The position numbers were made by a program, and so were the translations under genes. A stretch of 64,000 nucleotides of DNA from Trichopria drosophilae (taxonomy: Eukaryota; Arthropoda; Insecta; Hymenoptera; Diapriidae), in contig CM059582.1 in the NCBI GenBank assembly GCA_030407085.1, positions 55,870,001-55,934,000 of the forward strand, in the 5' to 3' direction. Positions 9,746 to 20,210 of this stretch are shown here, piece by piece. Under the pieces are notes generated by a model. That model saw only the letters and a program-made list of their open reading frames with translations, was not told the DNA's origin and ran no database searches. How positions within the stretch are numbered: position 1 is the first letter of the stretch; every line of letters starts with the position of its first letter.

Positions 9746-12700
9746 TTTTTTTTTAACGGAGAGGGGAAATATGCGTTAGACACCATAGGAGGTTGAAGAT
9801 GTTGGTCAACCCCCCGTGTGTCGGACTCCCTTGCCCATGGTGTTCAGGGCGAGATTTACCGCCGAAAACCCTAACCTCCCTTGGCTCTCCATAATTCACT
9901 TGTGCAGTCTGCAGCAGAAAAGTGGACCGGATATCCATCCCTTCCGCTGCAAAATGCACCGGGCCATGTCGATGGTAACAGCAACCACTCCCTCTACCAT
10001 CGATTCAGTGGTTGCAGGATCTCATTTGATCTCAGCAGACGGAGAGATCCCAGCAGCACTGCTTTCTGCATTCGGCCTGCGATGGAATTTCCATGTAGTT
10101 GGCAGGCCGGAATACTTTTGATGTTATCGAGGAAAGTTGGTCTCATTACTCCCAGCACTCCAATTATTAGCACGACGAGCTTGATTTTGAATCCTCGATA
10201 CAGGTTGGGAATCTCGAACAGGAGTTCCTGATATTTCGTCTTCCTTACTGACTATGTTTGTCTCTGCTGGTGCAGAGAACTCGATCACGAAGATGGATTT
10301 GTCATCGAAGTCAACAAGGACGATGTCAGGCTTATTGGCTGATATTTGCCTGTTCGTGGGAAATGATGAATTCCAGTATATTCGACACGGCTCTTTTTCG
10401 ACTACTACCGTAGGTGCTGCGGAGATAATAATACAGCACTCGGAGAGCCGCATTGTGACGTGGGATGTATGCTGAAACTACATATCTTGCACAAGCTGGC
10501 AAGAGATGCATTAGTGTCTCAACGTGACATCCACACGATCTGCAAAGCGTACTCTGCACGGCCTGGTGTAAGATGTTGTGGCGGTACGCTAGATATTGAC
10601 GACCCCATCCTGGCATGCGAAGATAAAACCCTCGGTCTCGGATTTCAAGCCGGCTGATCTTAAGAAGGAGAAGGTCATCTCTGCCGACAAGCCAAGTTGT
10701 TGGACATTTCGAAAGAATTGTCCATGCAACGGCTTGTCGATATGCCTTCCCTCCAACATACGGAGTTGTTCCTTCCGTATGTTAGCCCTGAGACGCACTG
10801 GGCACAGATTGATGACTGATTCAGCCTCCTGTGCACCACTACGTCCCACGTTGAAAACCAGACCGAGGTTTCGCGCCGCTCGTTCCGCCGCGTTGTACAA
10901 GAACGCCCCCTTCCCCTGAATTTTATGCTGATGTACTAGCATCATCAGGGGATCCTCCGTTCGATTAATCACGTCGCAAGCTGTTTCAAGGACCAATCGG
11001 TCATGCATACGCTCCAGGCTTAAAAGGCCACGACCTCCCATATTTCGGGGCAAATACAGTCGTTCCACGGAAGATCTTGGATGCAAACTGCGTTGCATAC
11101 AAATCATCTTCCGTGTGCTTCGGTCAAGATCCCTTAGCTCGTCAACGTTCCACTTCAGTGCTCCAAAAGAATAGAGCACTGGTGATACGGCCAACATATT
11201 CCTGGCTGCCACCTTATTTCTCCCGGTCAATTCTGATGACCAGATCTGACGGAGAATGCGCCGGTATTTCTTAATGATGGTGGTTTTAGCAGCCTGCACA
11301 TCCTGGACATGCCTTTGAGGTACGCCCAGGTATGTGTCGGCTTCTTCGGCGTTAAGGCGGCGGATGACATTTCCGTTGACGAGCTCCATATTGTTGTTAT
11401 GGGAACCTGACCTTCCTCTGTGCAAATGAACGACTGCACACTTTTCCAATCCGAATTCCATGCCGATATCTCTCGAGTATGTGAGGGCGATGTTCAGAGA
11501 TCGATGTAATTGATCTTCGCCTGATGCGTATAATTTAAGATCTTCCATATAGAAAAGATGGGTGATCTTATGTACACGTTCACCAGGCGGTCCACACATG
11601 TACCCTTGAGATTTCCGGAGAGCAACGGATAGAGGCAATAGTGAGATGCAGAAGAGCAGAGGACTCAGAGAATCTCCCTGATAGACACCTCTTTGGAATT
11701 GAACCAGTCTAGACATGGTTCGACGCTTGCCCGATGTCATGACAAAGCGTGTTTTCCAAAGAGGCATCAGGTTTTCTACAATTCTCACTATGTTTGGGTG
11801 GACATGGAGGCGTTTGAGTAACAAGCTTAAAAGCTCGTGCGATGTTGAGTCATACGCCTTCATGTAATCCAGCCAGGCTATCGACAGGTTACGCTTGTAC
11901 TGGACTGCGTCCTGACAAACACACCTGTCGATAAGCAAGTTGTCCTTGCAGCCGGATACACCCATTTTGCAGCCTCGTTGTTCTACTATCCGTTGCCACA
12001 CCGGTTTCACGGATTCCTCAATACGTTTGTTCAAGATGTTAGTGAATAATTTGTATAACGTATTGAGACACGTGATCGGTCTATGGTTTCTCGGATCGGA
12101 CAAGTCTCCCGATTTTGGGATCAGTGTCGTTCGGCCCTCCACCAGCCAGTGCGGAATGGGTTGGTCTCCATTTATATAAGAGGTGAATATTCGGGCTAGG
12201 TGTTGATGGACAGAAGTGAACTTCTTCCACCAATAGTTATTAATTCCATCCCAGCCCGGCGAGGAGAAATTCCTCGCTCCCGTGATGGCATTTTTCACCT
12301 CTAATGCACTGACGGGTGGGCAATCTTCACTTTGTTGTGTGACTTCATCGCACAACTCGGTGAAGATTTCAATACCTGGAGTGTCTGCATTAAGCCTAGA
12401 TGTTTTCTCGTAGATGCTCCCCCAGAATTCCTCAACTGCTGCCATCAACGGAAATTCGCTTGAGGCTGCTATACGATGTTTAAAGAGGTTGGAAGGATTC
12501 GTCCAAAATATTGCATTTTGCCGAATTCCATCCTCCCGTCTTTGCAGCCTCTTTTTGGCATCCGCCAAAACTCGAATTTTATCCGCCAAACGTTGCTTGA
12601 TGTTGAGCAACTTCAGCTTGTACGTCTGCAGTTGTTGTGCGAACTTCTTGACTTTTGCCGTAAATGAACGGCCAGATGTTAAATAGTCGATCACACACTG

Positions 12701-13592
12701 AACTCGGGAAGCGAGTTTCCGTGTCAGTCGAATCTTGCCGTTCAATTGAGACATGCGTTTTGTAATCACCCGAAATCTGTGTCAGATTTCGCGGAGTCAC
12801 CAGATCACTTGCAGCCTCGTAAACGGCACAATTGACCTGCCACAGGTCGCAGTCATCCGGAAGAGCATCCAGAAGTAGGCTATTTGCTCTGTCTAATTCT
12901 CGTTGTTTAGGCAAAATGTTCGTTGTTAAATTTTTCCTAAACACGAGTGTCGTGCTTTCATAATGTGGAGCATCTCTCTCAGCACCGCGTACAAGCTCAG
13001 TTGTTATTGCCCGCACATCCGGTACCGGTTGACAGCTGGGAACAACGAAACCTGTCCGCCTCAGATAGGCCACATAATCTCTCAGTTGTTGTTGAGAAAA
13101 GCGATCTGCCAGTTCGGGATGCATTACTGCAAACCGACTATGCATTTGCGCCATGTAGCCCCTCTGTTGCGGACACCTCTCCTCGTAGCAGCGCATTAGA
13201 TCTTACCTGAGATCTTCCGTCCACTGAAATCGTCCGTGGGAATGAACAGGTCGTTGTCCCGGGACACCCGTTTCGGCTCCTCCACCTCGGGACTGGGCTG
13301 CATCCGAAGCAGCCCGATGGTCAGGAGCCCTGCGCGTTATTCTGTGAGTAACCGCAAATACAGGGAGTAGGATGGTTAGCCCTACTCCCCGTTGTTATGC
13401 CTCTCTCGTTTGTCTCTTACCTCGCCATCCACTGGGGTTGGTTACCCAATCTCTGGCAGATTACTAAGAGTCCAGGGCCCACCGGCTTTGATAAGCACAC
13501 GTGGAGGTGAGAGTAGGCCATTTGGGAAGATAGGCTAAGATGCAGCTTTTTGCATAGCCGCATTGTGTTACGCATCATTCCCTTTGGGCCCC
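9746..13592 (-). mobile_element. R4/Dong-like non-LTR retrotransposon, near full length
   Basis: One long coding region (N-terminal domain, RT, CCHC finger, restriction-like endonuclease) runs on the minus strand. It ends in a 3' UTR (about 9757-10010) and a poly-A tail read as T at 9746-9756. The endonuclease lies C-terminal to RT and belongs to the PD-(D/E)XK-like kind, not the N-terminal APE kind, which places it with the R2/R4 group. At least four frameshifts make it inactive. It sits among ATT/TAA repeats, the target type known for Dong elements. A 3'-end fragment of the same family lies immediately upstream. Confidence 0.8.
10010..13300 (-). pseudogene. R4-like polyprotein (RT, zinc finger, restriction-like endonuclease), frameshifted
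   Basis: The coding sequence begins near 13300 (MQPSPEVEEPKRVSRDNDL, stop near 13200) and continues as the 205-codon frame at 12579-13196. It then shifts near 12760 into the 726-codon frame at 10589-12769 with the RT: SSPGWDGINNYWWKKF, LIPKSGDLSDPRNHRPI, AWLDYMKAYDS, FQRGVYQGDSLSPLLF. The catalytic box reads FYMEDLKLYA: the first Asp of the usual YMDD is Glu (codon 11543-11545). After a shift near 10600 comes the CCHC finger CRSCGCHVETLMHLLPAC. After another near 10400 comes the endonuclease core KPDIVLVDF...FVIEFSAP, and a last shift near 10240 precedes the C-terminus. Its product would copy its own RNA at a nicked chromosomal target. Confidence 0.85.
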
Positions 13593-13595
13593 ATA

Positions 13596-13840
13596 TTTTT
13601 TTTTTTTTTTTTTGACGGAGGGTGGAAATGCGTTAGGCACCATAGGGGGTTGAAGATGTTGCGTAACCCCACGTGTGTCGGACTCCCTCACCTTTGATGT
13701 TAAAGGCAAGGTTTACCGACTAAAACCCTAACCTCCCTTGGCCCACCAGAATCCACGTGTGCAGTCTGCAGCAGAAAAGTGGCTCCGATATCCATCTCCT
13801 CCGCTGCAGACTGCACCGGGCCATTTCGTTTGCAACTGTA
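13596..13840 (-). mobile_element. R4-like 3'-end fragment (5'-truncated copy)
   Basis: A run of about 17 T (poly-A of a minus-strand element) is followed by sequence matching 9757-9990 over about 230 bases, including GCGTTAG-CACCATAGG, GTGTGTCGGACTCCCT and GTGCAGTCTGCAGCAGAAAA. It is the 3' UTR of the same family, cut off at its 5' side where ATTATTATTATT begins. With the longer copy at 9746-13592 it forms a head-to-tail pair. Confidence 0.8.
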
Positions 13841-14001
13841 TTATTATTATTCTAACTTATTTTTATATATGTTTTCGTTATTTCTGGGTATACTTATTGT
13901 TATCTTTTTCCTCTGTCATATGGGAAAAGTTTTTGGTTCTCATTTATAATTAATTGTTTGATAATGAAACTTGTCAGAATTTTTAGTACACGATAAAGAC
14001 G

Positions 14002-14026
14002 ATTATTATTATTATTATTATTATTA
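14002..14026 (+). repeat. (ATT)n microsatellite
   Basis: About eight ATT units after GATAAAGACG. The same 5' context ends the RT scrap at 9745. A shorter ATT run lies at 13840-13853. These runs are either tails of the plus-strand family or the TAA-type target used by the R4-like element. Confidence 0.85.
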
Positions 14027-14029
14027 ATA

Positions 14030-15425
14030 TAAAAGGCTACGGCAACATAGGTAGCTCCTAGACTATTACGTGTCAGGTCTGATTAGATGTTAGAGCAGAG
14101 TTATGTTAGGAAGTGCAGAAATTTTAAAAACCTTTTCTTTTTCTCGTACACAGAAACATTTTGTCGAAAATCTAGAATGTGCGTTTTTTTTAGATGACGT
14201 TAATTTTTCAAATCCGTTTTTCAAATTACAATAAGGCTTATGATAGCGCATAGGGACCGGCCGGAAAATAACGTTTAAAAAATTGCAAAACACGATTGTG
14301 GGAAAACTATTAATCCGCCAGTTTCGGGCTTTTGCATACATAAAATACATGTCAATCCCGAAGTTGCCTCAAAAGGCCAACGCTCCATCTAAAAAATAGC
14401 TTAGATATTATTGTCAAAATCTGCTTGATTTTCCGTTTTTCCCAATTTTTTCCCGTTCTAATCATTCGATCGAGGTGTACGGTTTATTTTGTAGATATTT
14501 TTGTCTTTAACCATTCATTCCAATTAGATTTCTGTAATAGTTTGAAAGTTATAAACAAACAAAAAACAAGAAATACACGATTTTTGGATATTAAATTGTT
14601 TATAGGAATTAAAAAAATAAAGAAATTCGTGTTAAATAGAGGTAGCATTTAATCTACGCATTTTGCTGCATATAAGAGCACAGTTCATTTGCTAATATTA
14701 TTTTTTTCCTAGACAAATGCTCTACCGTATGAATTAGTGTTTTGAACAGTTATTCGGATGATCTGCGGTGGGGGTCGAGTATTAAAAATGCTCATTCTAA
14801 ATTTATCTTATTTTCAGGAAAAATTATACTATTTAAAAATATTTATTGAGTAACAAAAAATATATTTACAAGAAAGGATAGTCGATCCGAAAGTCGTCAT
14901 GTTTAGTCGGATACAGCTCAGGCACTGGAAAACGAAATTGGCCAAAAAAGCGGGATCGAAGCCGCCGGTTACTTCTTAAAAAACGTTGAGGATATTTGTA
15001 TTCTTATGATTGTAATTTTTAACTCGATAACATTTCAATTCGTTCAAAAAAAAAAGAACAGAAGGTTTTATTAAAGTATCATCGTCTGCTTTTCTGTCCT
15101 TTCATTCCGATGCATAAAGTTATAAAACTAAATGAAAATTTTATTCATTCGAAAAAGGTTAATTAATATTTTAATATATCTAAATTGATTATTAATTTTC
15201 CCGAAATTGATATGTATTACAACATAGAATAACATTTTTTATTTTAATAAAGTTTTTTGAAAACGATTTGTTGACTTTTTTATGCTAAATGTTCACTGAC
15301 GTTATTTAAACTGTAATTTGTTATGTTATCTTTTGAATTTCAATTCACTCGATTAATTGTGAATATTTCATTTTTAATTTTTCATTATAAAATGTATACA
15401 TAATATTTTTCCACGTTACCCTATC
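14030..15425. other. AT-rich spacer with a recurrent repeat end
   Basis: No gene is recognised. At 14752-14800 a short segment (GATCTGCGGTGGGGGTCGA and AAAATGCTCATT) is a worn copy of the end of the interspersed repeat seen at 22440-22520 and 54673-54740. The rest is AT-rich, with frames such as 14090-14350 and 14425-14652 that look accidental. Confidence 0.4.
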
Positions 15426-15429
15426 TGCA

Positions 15430-16050
15430 CGGGCGACCGCACTTTAACGGTAATTTAATCGACAAAAATAACCGGTCGAAAACGGCCAAATTACCGCTAA
15501 ATAACCGACGAAAAACCGCTGTTCCAAAACGTCGATCGGTCGATTCTCGCGAAATTACCGCAGATTAACCGATGAAAAACCGCTCTTCAAGAGCATCGAC
15601 CGGTTGTTTCTAGCGAAATTATCGCTATATAACCGATGAAAAACCACCATTCCAAAGCGGCGACCGGTCGTTTCTTGTACAATTACCTCCGAATAATTTA
15701 TCGTAAATAACCGATTAAAAACCGCTCTTCTACAGCGTCAACCGGTCGTTTCTCCCAAAATGACTGCAGAATAACTGATGAAAACCCGTTCTTCCAGAGC
15801 ATTGATCAGTTGTTTCTCGTAAAATTACCGCAGAATAATCGATAAAAAAACCGTAGTACCATAGGGTGGATCGGTCGTTTCTCTCAAAATTACCGAAGAA
15901 TAACCGATGAAAACCCGTTGTTCCAGAGGGATGACCGGTCATTTCTCACAAAATTACCGAAGAATAACGATAAAAAACCGCGATTCAAGAGCGGCGGCCG
16001 GTCGTTGCGGACCAAAATTACCGCAGAATAACCGCTGAAAACCCACTATT
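15430..16050 (+). repeat. 63-bp tandem array, left arm, outer block
   Basis: About eight to nine units spaced 62-66 bases. The approximate unit runs CGACCGGTCGTTTCTC, then AAAATTACCGCAGAATAACC, then GATGAAAAACCGCTCTTC and AAGAGCG. Each unit holds two short palindromes, CGACCGGTCG and CGCTCTTGAAGAGCG-like. Units differ at many positions, so the array is old. No coding capacity. Confidence 0.9.
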
Positions 16051-16359
16051 CAAGAGAATATAATAGTTAATAATTATTTGCAATAACATGCATATGAGGT
16101 TTTTATTTACTTATTTTATGTTTTGTTTTGCATATCTATAATCATCTTTTATAGATCTAACAAATCTGCTCAGTCGCTGTAGTAAATGTGTATGTAGGTA
16201 TCACGATGAGAGAATTCACAAACGTGCATGGTGAAAACCTGAACGGTCAGGCTTATTATACGAATTACGGCGCTACTTTGCTAGAGGATTTCGACGCCAC
16301 CTCGCGCTGGTCGAGAAAACTCTATTTGAATGAAGGGTGCTTTTCGTCGGGACGTATCG
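16051..16359 (+). other. Non-repeat block interrupting the left array
   Basis: About 300 bases that do not follow the 63-bp pattern and have no visible partner in the right arm. A 66-codon plus-strand frame starts at 16188 and runs into the resumed array. I do not recognise it. It could be a small insertion or part of the original element lost from the other arm. Confidence 0.45.
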
Positions 16360-16680
16360 TGTCGAAATTACCGCTGAATAACCGCTAAAATGTTGTGTTA
16401 ATCAAGATCGCATACCGGTCGTTTCTCGCAAAATGACCGTAGAATAACTGATAAAACCCATTGTACCACAGCGTCGACCGGTCATTTCTCCCAAAATTAC
16501 AGTATAAAATAACCGATAAAAAAGCGTTGTTCCACAGCGTTGACCAGTCGTTTCTCAAAAAATTATCGCGGAATACCGATAATAAAACCACTGTAACAAA
16601 TCGTCGACTGGTCGTTTCTAGCAAAATGACCGTAGAATAACCGATAACTCCCAGAAACGATCTGTCTCTTTTGTCCAAAA
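16360..16680 (+). repeat. 63-bp tandem array, left arm, inner block
   Basis: About four to five further units in the same orientation as the outer block (ACCGGTCGTTTCTC near 16413, repeated near 16476, 16542 and 16606). The array fades into unique sequence after 16690. Confidence 0.85.
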
Positions 16681-16768
16681 CTAACGAAAAATAAATAATA
16701 AGAACCGATCTCTCTTGGTATCTAGCCGTTGCTTGCAAATTTTTTATGACATAACTGGAAAATAATTA

Positions 16769-17476
16769 CTAACAAATATTAAAGCAGAAGTTATAGGTAG
16801 ATTTTAGATGCATGCCTCGAATACTTTTCTTCCGAATCGCTGATTTGTAATTTTGCTTAAAATTTTCATCTAACACCAGATGATAAACCCGTGTAAATGA
16901 AGTCACGAAAATCACAATTTGTGGGCCGCCAGAGATAACTGCAGGGAGTTTTTCTGCAGAACTCTCGTTCCGCCCGATGTAAATCCAAACATTATATCGC
17001 AAGATCATCCGTCTGACCCAAATTAATGTGCAAATGCAGAGCTGGCAATGTGAGGGCCGCTCATATGGAACGAAATACTGCCCTGTAATTTTGCTCTAGT
17101 TGTTTATAAATCTTCGAGGAAGACAAAGCAACCCGCACAGTTCAGCGTTGAATTGGTGAACTACGGTTAATTGTGCCAAGCCATTTCACTCGTGCCATGT
17201 AATATAAAATAAATGATATGAAGATTTGGCACCCGGTGGGAAAAAATACTGCACGTCCGATGTTAACTCATTTAATGACGTCACCTCGATCACATAGATC
17301 GTACCTCGAATATTAGATTCCCACACCTGTATTACCGGGGCAATGCACAGGATGTACCTGTTAAAAGCGCATACACGGAAACCCATGTTAAGTCTGGACA
17401 TCTTGTCATTCGTCAATTCGAATGTAACAGCACTGGCTAATCTTGCTGTTGGTATGAATATCAGTAATATTAGCAT
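16769..17476 (-). pseudogene. Decayed reading frame in the inverted-repeat arm, unknown protein
   Basis: One minus-strand frame of about 236 codons, open except for two in-frame stops (at 17186-17188 and near 17095). It starts with a hydrophobic, signal-like MLILLIFIPTARLASAV. It contains IRGTIYVIEVTSLNELTSDV and later SGGPQIVIFVTSFTRVYHLV. The right arm (about 24820-25115, plus strand) carries the same frame with the same two stops and several silent or conservative changes, so the stops predate arm divergence. I do not recognise a family. Confidence 0.4.
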
Positions 17477-17905
17477 AAAATTAAATAGAATAATAGAAAC
17501 CGCTAAAGCTTAGTTATTTCCTATTACATATTTCGTTTAGGTTTAATAAAATATGTCCTGACCCAGAGATGTAAATTATTTTATTTTTTTTAATTAATAA
17601 TTTTATGTCAATTGCATGCTATCGTGCATAATGGACGGTAAGCGACGTTAAATTAGAATCAATTAATCAGAAGTTGTATGGTCGATTTGTGTGGTCATGA
17701 AATTTGATACTGGTTTCCCTATCCGCACTTTTAACAGACTCCCCCGATATGTATAGAGTCCTCAATAGTAACATAATTACATGTTTTCTGCGGTTGAAAG
17801 ATTTTGGAGGCATGCTGCATACCTATTTTGTAAGTGTTTGATATTTGGCAATATATCCTCTTGATTATAGAACTAAGAGTGTTTAAGGGCACGTCATACT
17901 GTTTT

Positions 17906-18615
17906 TTTTGGCTTATCGACAGTTACCGATAGTCAACTATTGAGTTTATTAGAATGATTACAATTGATGAGTTTACTGCTATTCTAATGTAGAATATACG
18001 TTATAATCAATCATCGATACAAGTGGGTAAACGTTTTTTTTCTGCGAATGTGCAGTTTGCCACCCGAGGTGAATGCGAGTTGCAAATTCGAGATATAAAC
18101 TCCATTTTTATATTAACTACGACTATAAATCTTGTTCGTGACAAGGGAAGAAGAATACAAAATCGCTCATCAAATCCTTAAAAGATAAAGTGAATAACTT
18201 ACCAAATAAAACTCTTCTCTCAATGCAATAATTGTAAAGTGTGTTGTAACAGAATGCAGAACATTTTATTTATCATACTTACATATATAATTTTTTAATT
18301 CATGTTTCTTAGGTCGTCTTCGTATTCTTCATTGCCGTTCGTAATTTTTTTTTATCATCTCTTCCCCAGAATACACAAATCTTTTCTCGTTTCTGACGAG
18401 CTTTGCAAATTTCATTCCATTTCTTTACTTCTATTTTTTTTGAAAAATATACTTTTATTTCATCGTCCCACGCAATTGCTTATATTGCTGAAAAAATGGT
18501 ACATATACGTATTGGTAATATAAATTACTTTATTCTTAACATTTTTAAAATATCCATTCTTTATGGCGCAAAGTCCGCTCTTTTGCATGGCGCAAAAAAA
18601 AATTGAAAATTTTGA
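17906..18615. other. AT-rich spacer inside the giant inverted repeat
   Basis: No gene is recognised. A stretch of short, low-complexity Phe/Ser-rich frames around 18300-18600 looks accidental. Confidence 0.4.
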
Positions 18616-18619
18616 AATA

Positions 18620-20195
18620 AAAAAGTCAGACACGATTTTTATTCAATTTTTCATTTGGTTTTTAAATATTTTTAGTGATAAAGTCAAAGGCAAGATCTCC
18701 AAATACTGCAAATATCGCGTCAAAAATGTCTAAACTACAAGATAGGGCTAATAAAAAAAATTGCATTTTAAAATGGCGGCGCAGTCGAAATCTTTGTTTT
18801 AAATTTCCAGTCTCCAATATACAGCTTTTGAAATTCAGCTGTTTCTGTTGGAACTTGATACCTGCGGATTTTTTGGTCCGCTGATTACTAATTTGAATTC
18901 AGACTTTCAAAATTTCAAAATGGCAGCTTTAATATGGCAGACGAAAAATCGTAATGTTTGTCAATTTGAGTGAAGTTTGTTATTTGGGGGTTTTCGGTCG
19001 CTGATTTCCAATCTGAAGCCAGATTTCCAAAATACAGAATGACGGCTCTAATACGAGAGATTAGAATTTGTTCTTTTTATTATTTGCCTTGATCTTATTA
19101 ATGGGGAATTTTGGAGATCGCTGATCTCGAGTCTGAAGTCAGATTTTCAGAATTCAAAATGGCGGCTCCAATACTGTAGATAAAAAATTTTATTATTTTG
19201 ATTGAATCTTATTATTCGGGAATTATTGGGGTGCTTCATTTCAAGTGGAATTACAGTGGAGAAGAGTTCAAAAGAATTTTCCTAAAAATTATAAAAATCA
19301 AGGTCACAGAAACAAATTTTACAAGAAATTCTTCTAAGCGGTGTAATGCTTGTTTTATATAAAACAAAAATAAAATGGAGAGAGGGCTTGTCGCCTACAA
19401 ATCAAATAACGCTACCCGATAATAGGAATTTCTATTAATTTTATAAAAACAAAATAGTATTTTTTATCGCCTTCGGCTCGGGCCGCAACCATCACATTTG
19501 CTTTCGCACTTTTATCAAACGATATTTTACCTAACGAGGGCGAAAAATTTAAAAGAAACATATTCCCGTACGCCTTTGCATGCGGTAAGTGGCCACTTTG
19601 CGCACGTGTTAGGAAAATCTATTTTTTGTAACGCATGCACGAAAAACGCGTATTTTTGGGGGTATTCAGCGTGCGAAAAGTGAGTGTTTATCGCACAGAG
19701 TGCGTAAAATTTTACTGCGCATGCGCACAAATGCAAAAAGTTTGGAAGACAATCACTTTCCGCATGACATAAACCATAACCTATATAACCTATATAAGCT
19801 GCTGATTCCCGCACTCTTCACAAAAACATCGATGCAAAATTCCTCAAAAACCTTGGAGTAATAAATATCAGTGAAAGTGTCAAACATTACAATTTTTCGC
19901 CCGCCATATTCGAGCAGATATTTTGAATTTTAAAAATCTTATTCCAAATTCGAGATTAGCAACCTTAAAAACCTCTGAGTAACAAACTTCAGTCAAATTG
20001 ACCAATATTACAAATTTTTGGCCGTTCTAAAATTACATTTTCATTACCTATCTTGTAGCTTAGACATTTTTTACACGATATTTGCAGCATTTAGCGGTAT
20101 TTCCTTCAATTTTGTATCAAAAAATATTTAAAAACTAAACAAAAAATAGAAAAAAAATCTTATTTTTTTAATAAAAATAGTGTGTCATTTTTTAC
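18620..20195. mobile_element. Inverted-repeat element with about 120-bp subterminal modules
   Basis: Sequence at 18625-18760 is matched in reverse complement at 20040-20195 (for example CTGCAAATATCG near 18706 against CGATATTTGCAG near 20080, and CTACAAGATAGG against CCTATCTTGTAG). On the left, modules of AAAATGGCGGC-type sequence with GGTCGCTGATTTCCAATCTG recur at about 18768, 18917, 19036 and 19157, so spaced about 120 bases. Worn inverted modules are near 19900-20030. The centre (19440-19820) is GC-richer with GCATGCGCAC motifs. The module resembles the 121-bp modules of the piggyBac at 29402-33480. No transposase seen. Confidence 0.65.
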
Positions 20196-20210
20196 TTCGA
20201 CCCAGACTAA

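Larger units (their letters stand above)
15430..17905 (+). repeat. Left arm of a giant inverted repeat
   Basis: Outer part: a tandem array of about 63-bp units (15430-16050 and 16360-16680). Inner part (about 16780-17905): single-copy sequence that recurs in reverse complement at 24605-25130. Anchor points: TTTGTGGGCCGCC at 16918 against GGCGGCCCACAAA at 25093; the CTCATATGGAACGAAATACTG block; and the inner edge, where TATCCTCTTGATTATAGAAC matches GTTCTATAATCAAGAGGATA. Relative to the right arm this arm has an extra block near 16930-16975 and an extra of about 430 bases near 17275-17695. The long arms with tandem subrepeats recall foldback elements. Confidence 0.85.

Noticed and set aside
18302..18606. 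Phe/Ser-rich frames as small membrane proteins
   Set aside because: They arise from T-rich DNA between repeats and have no start context or conserved pattern.
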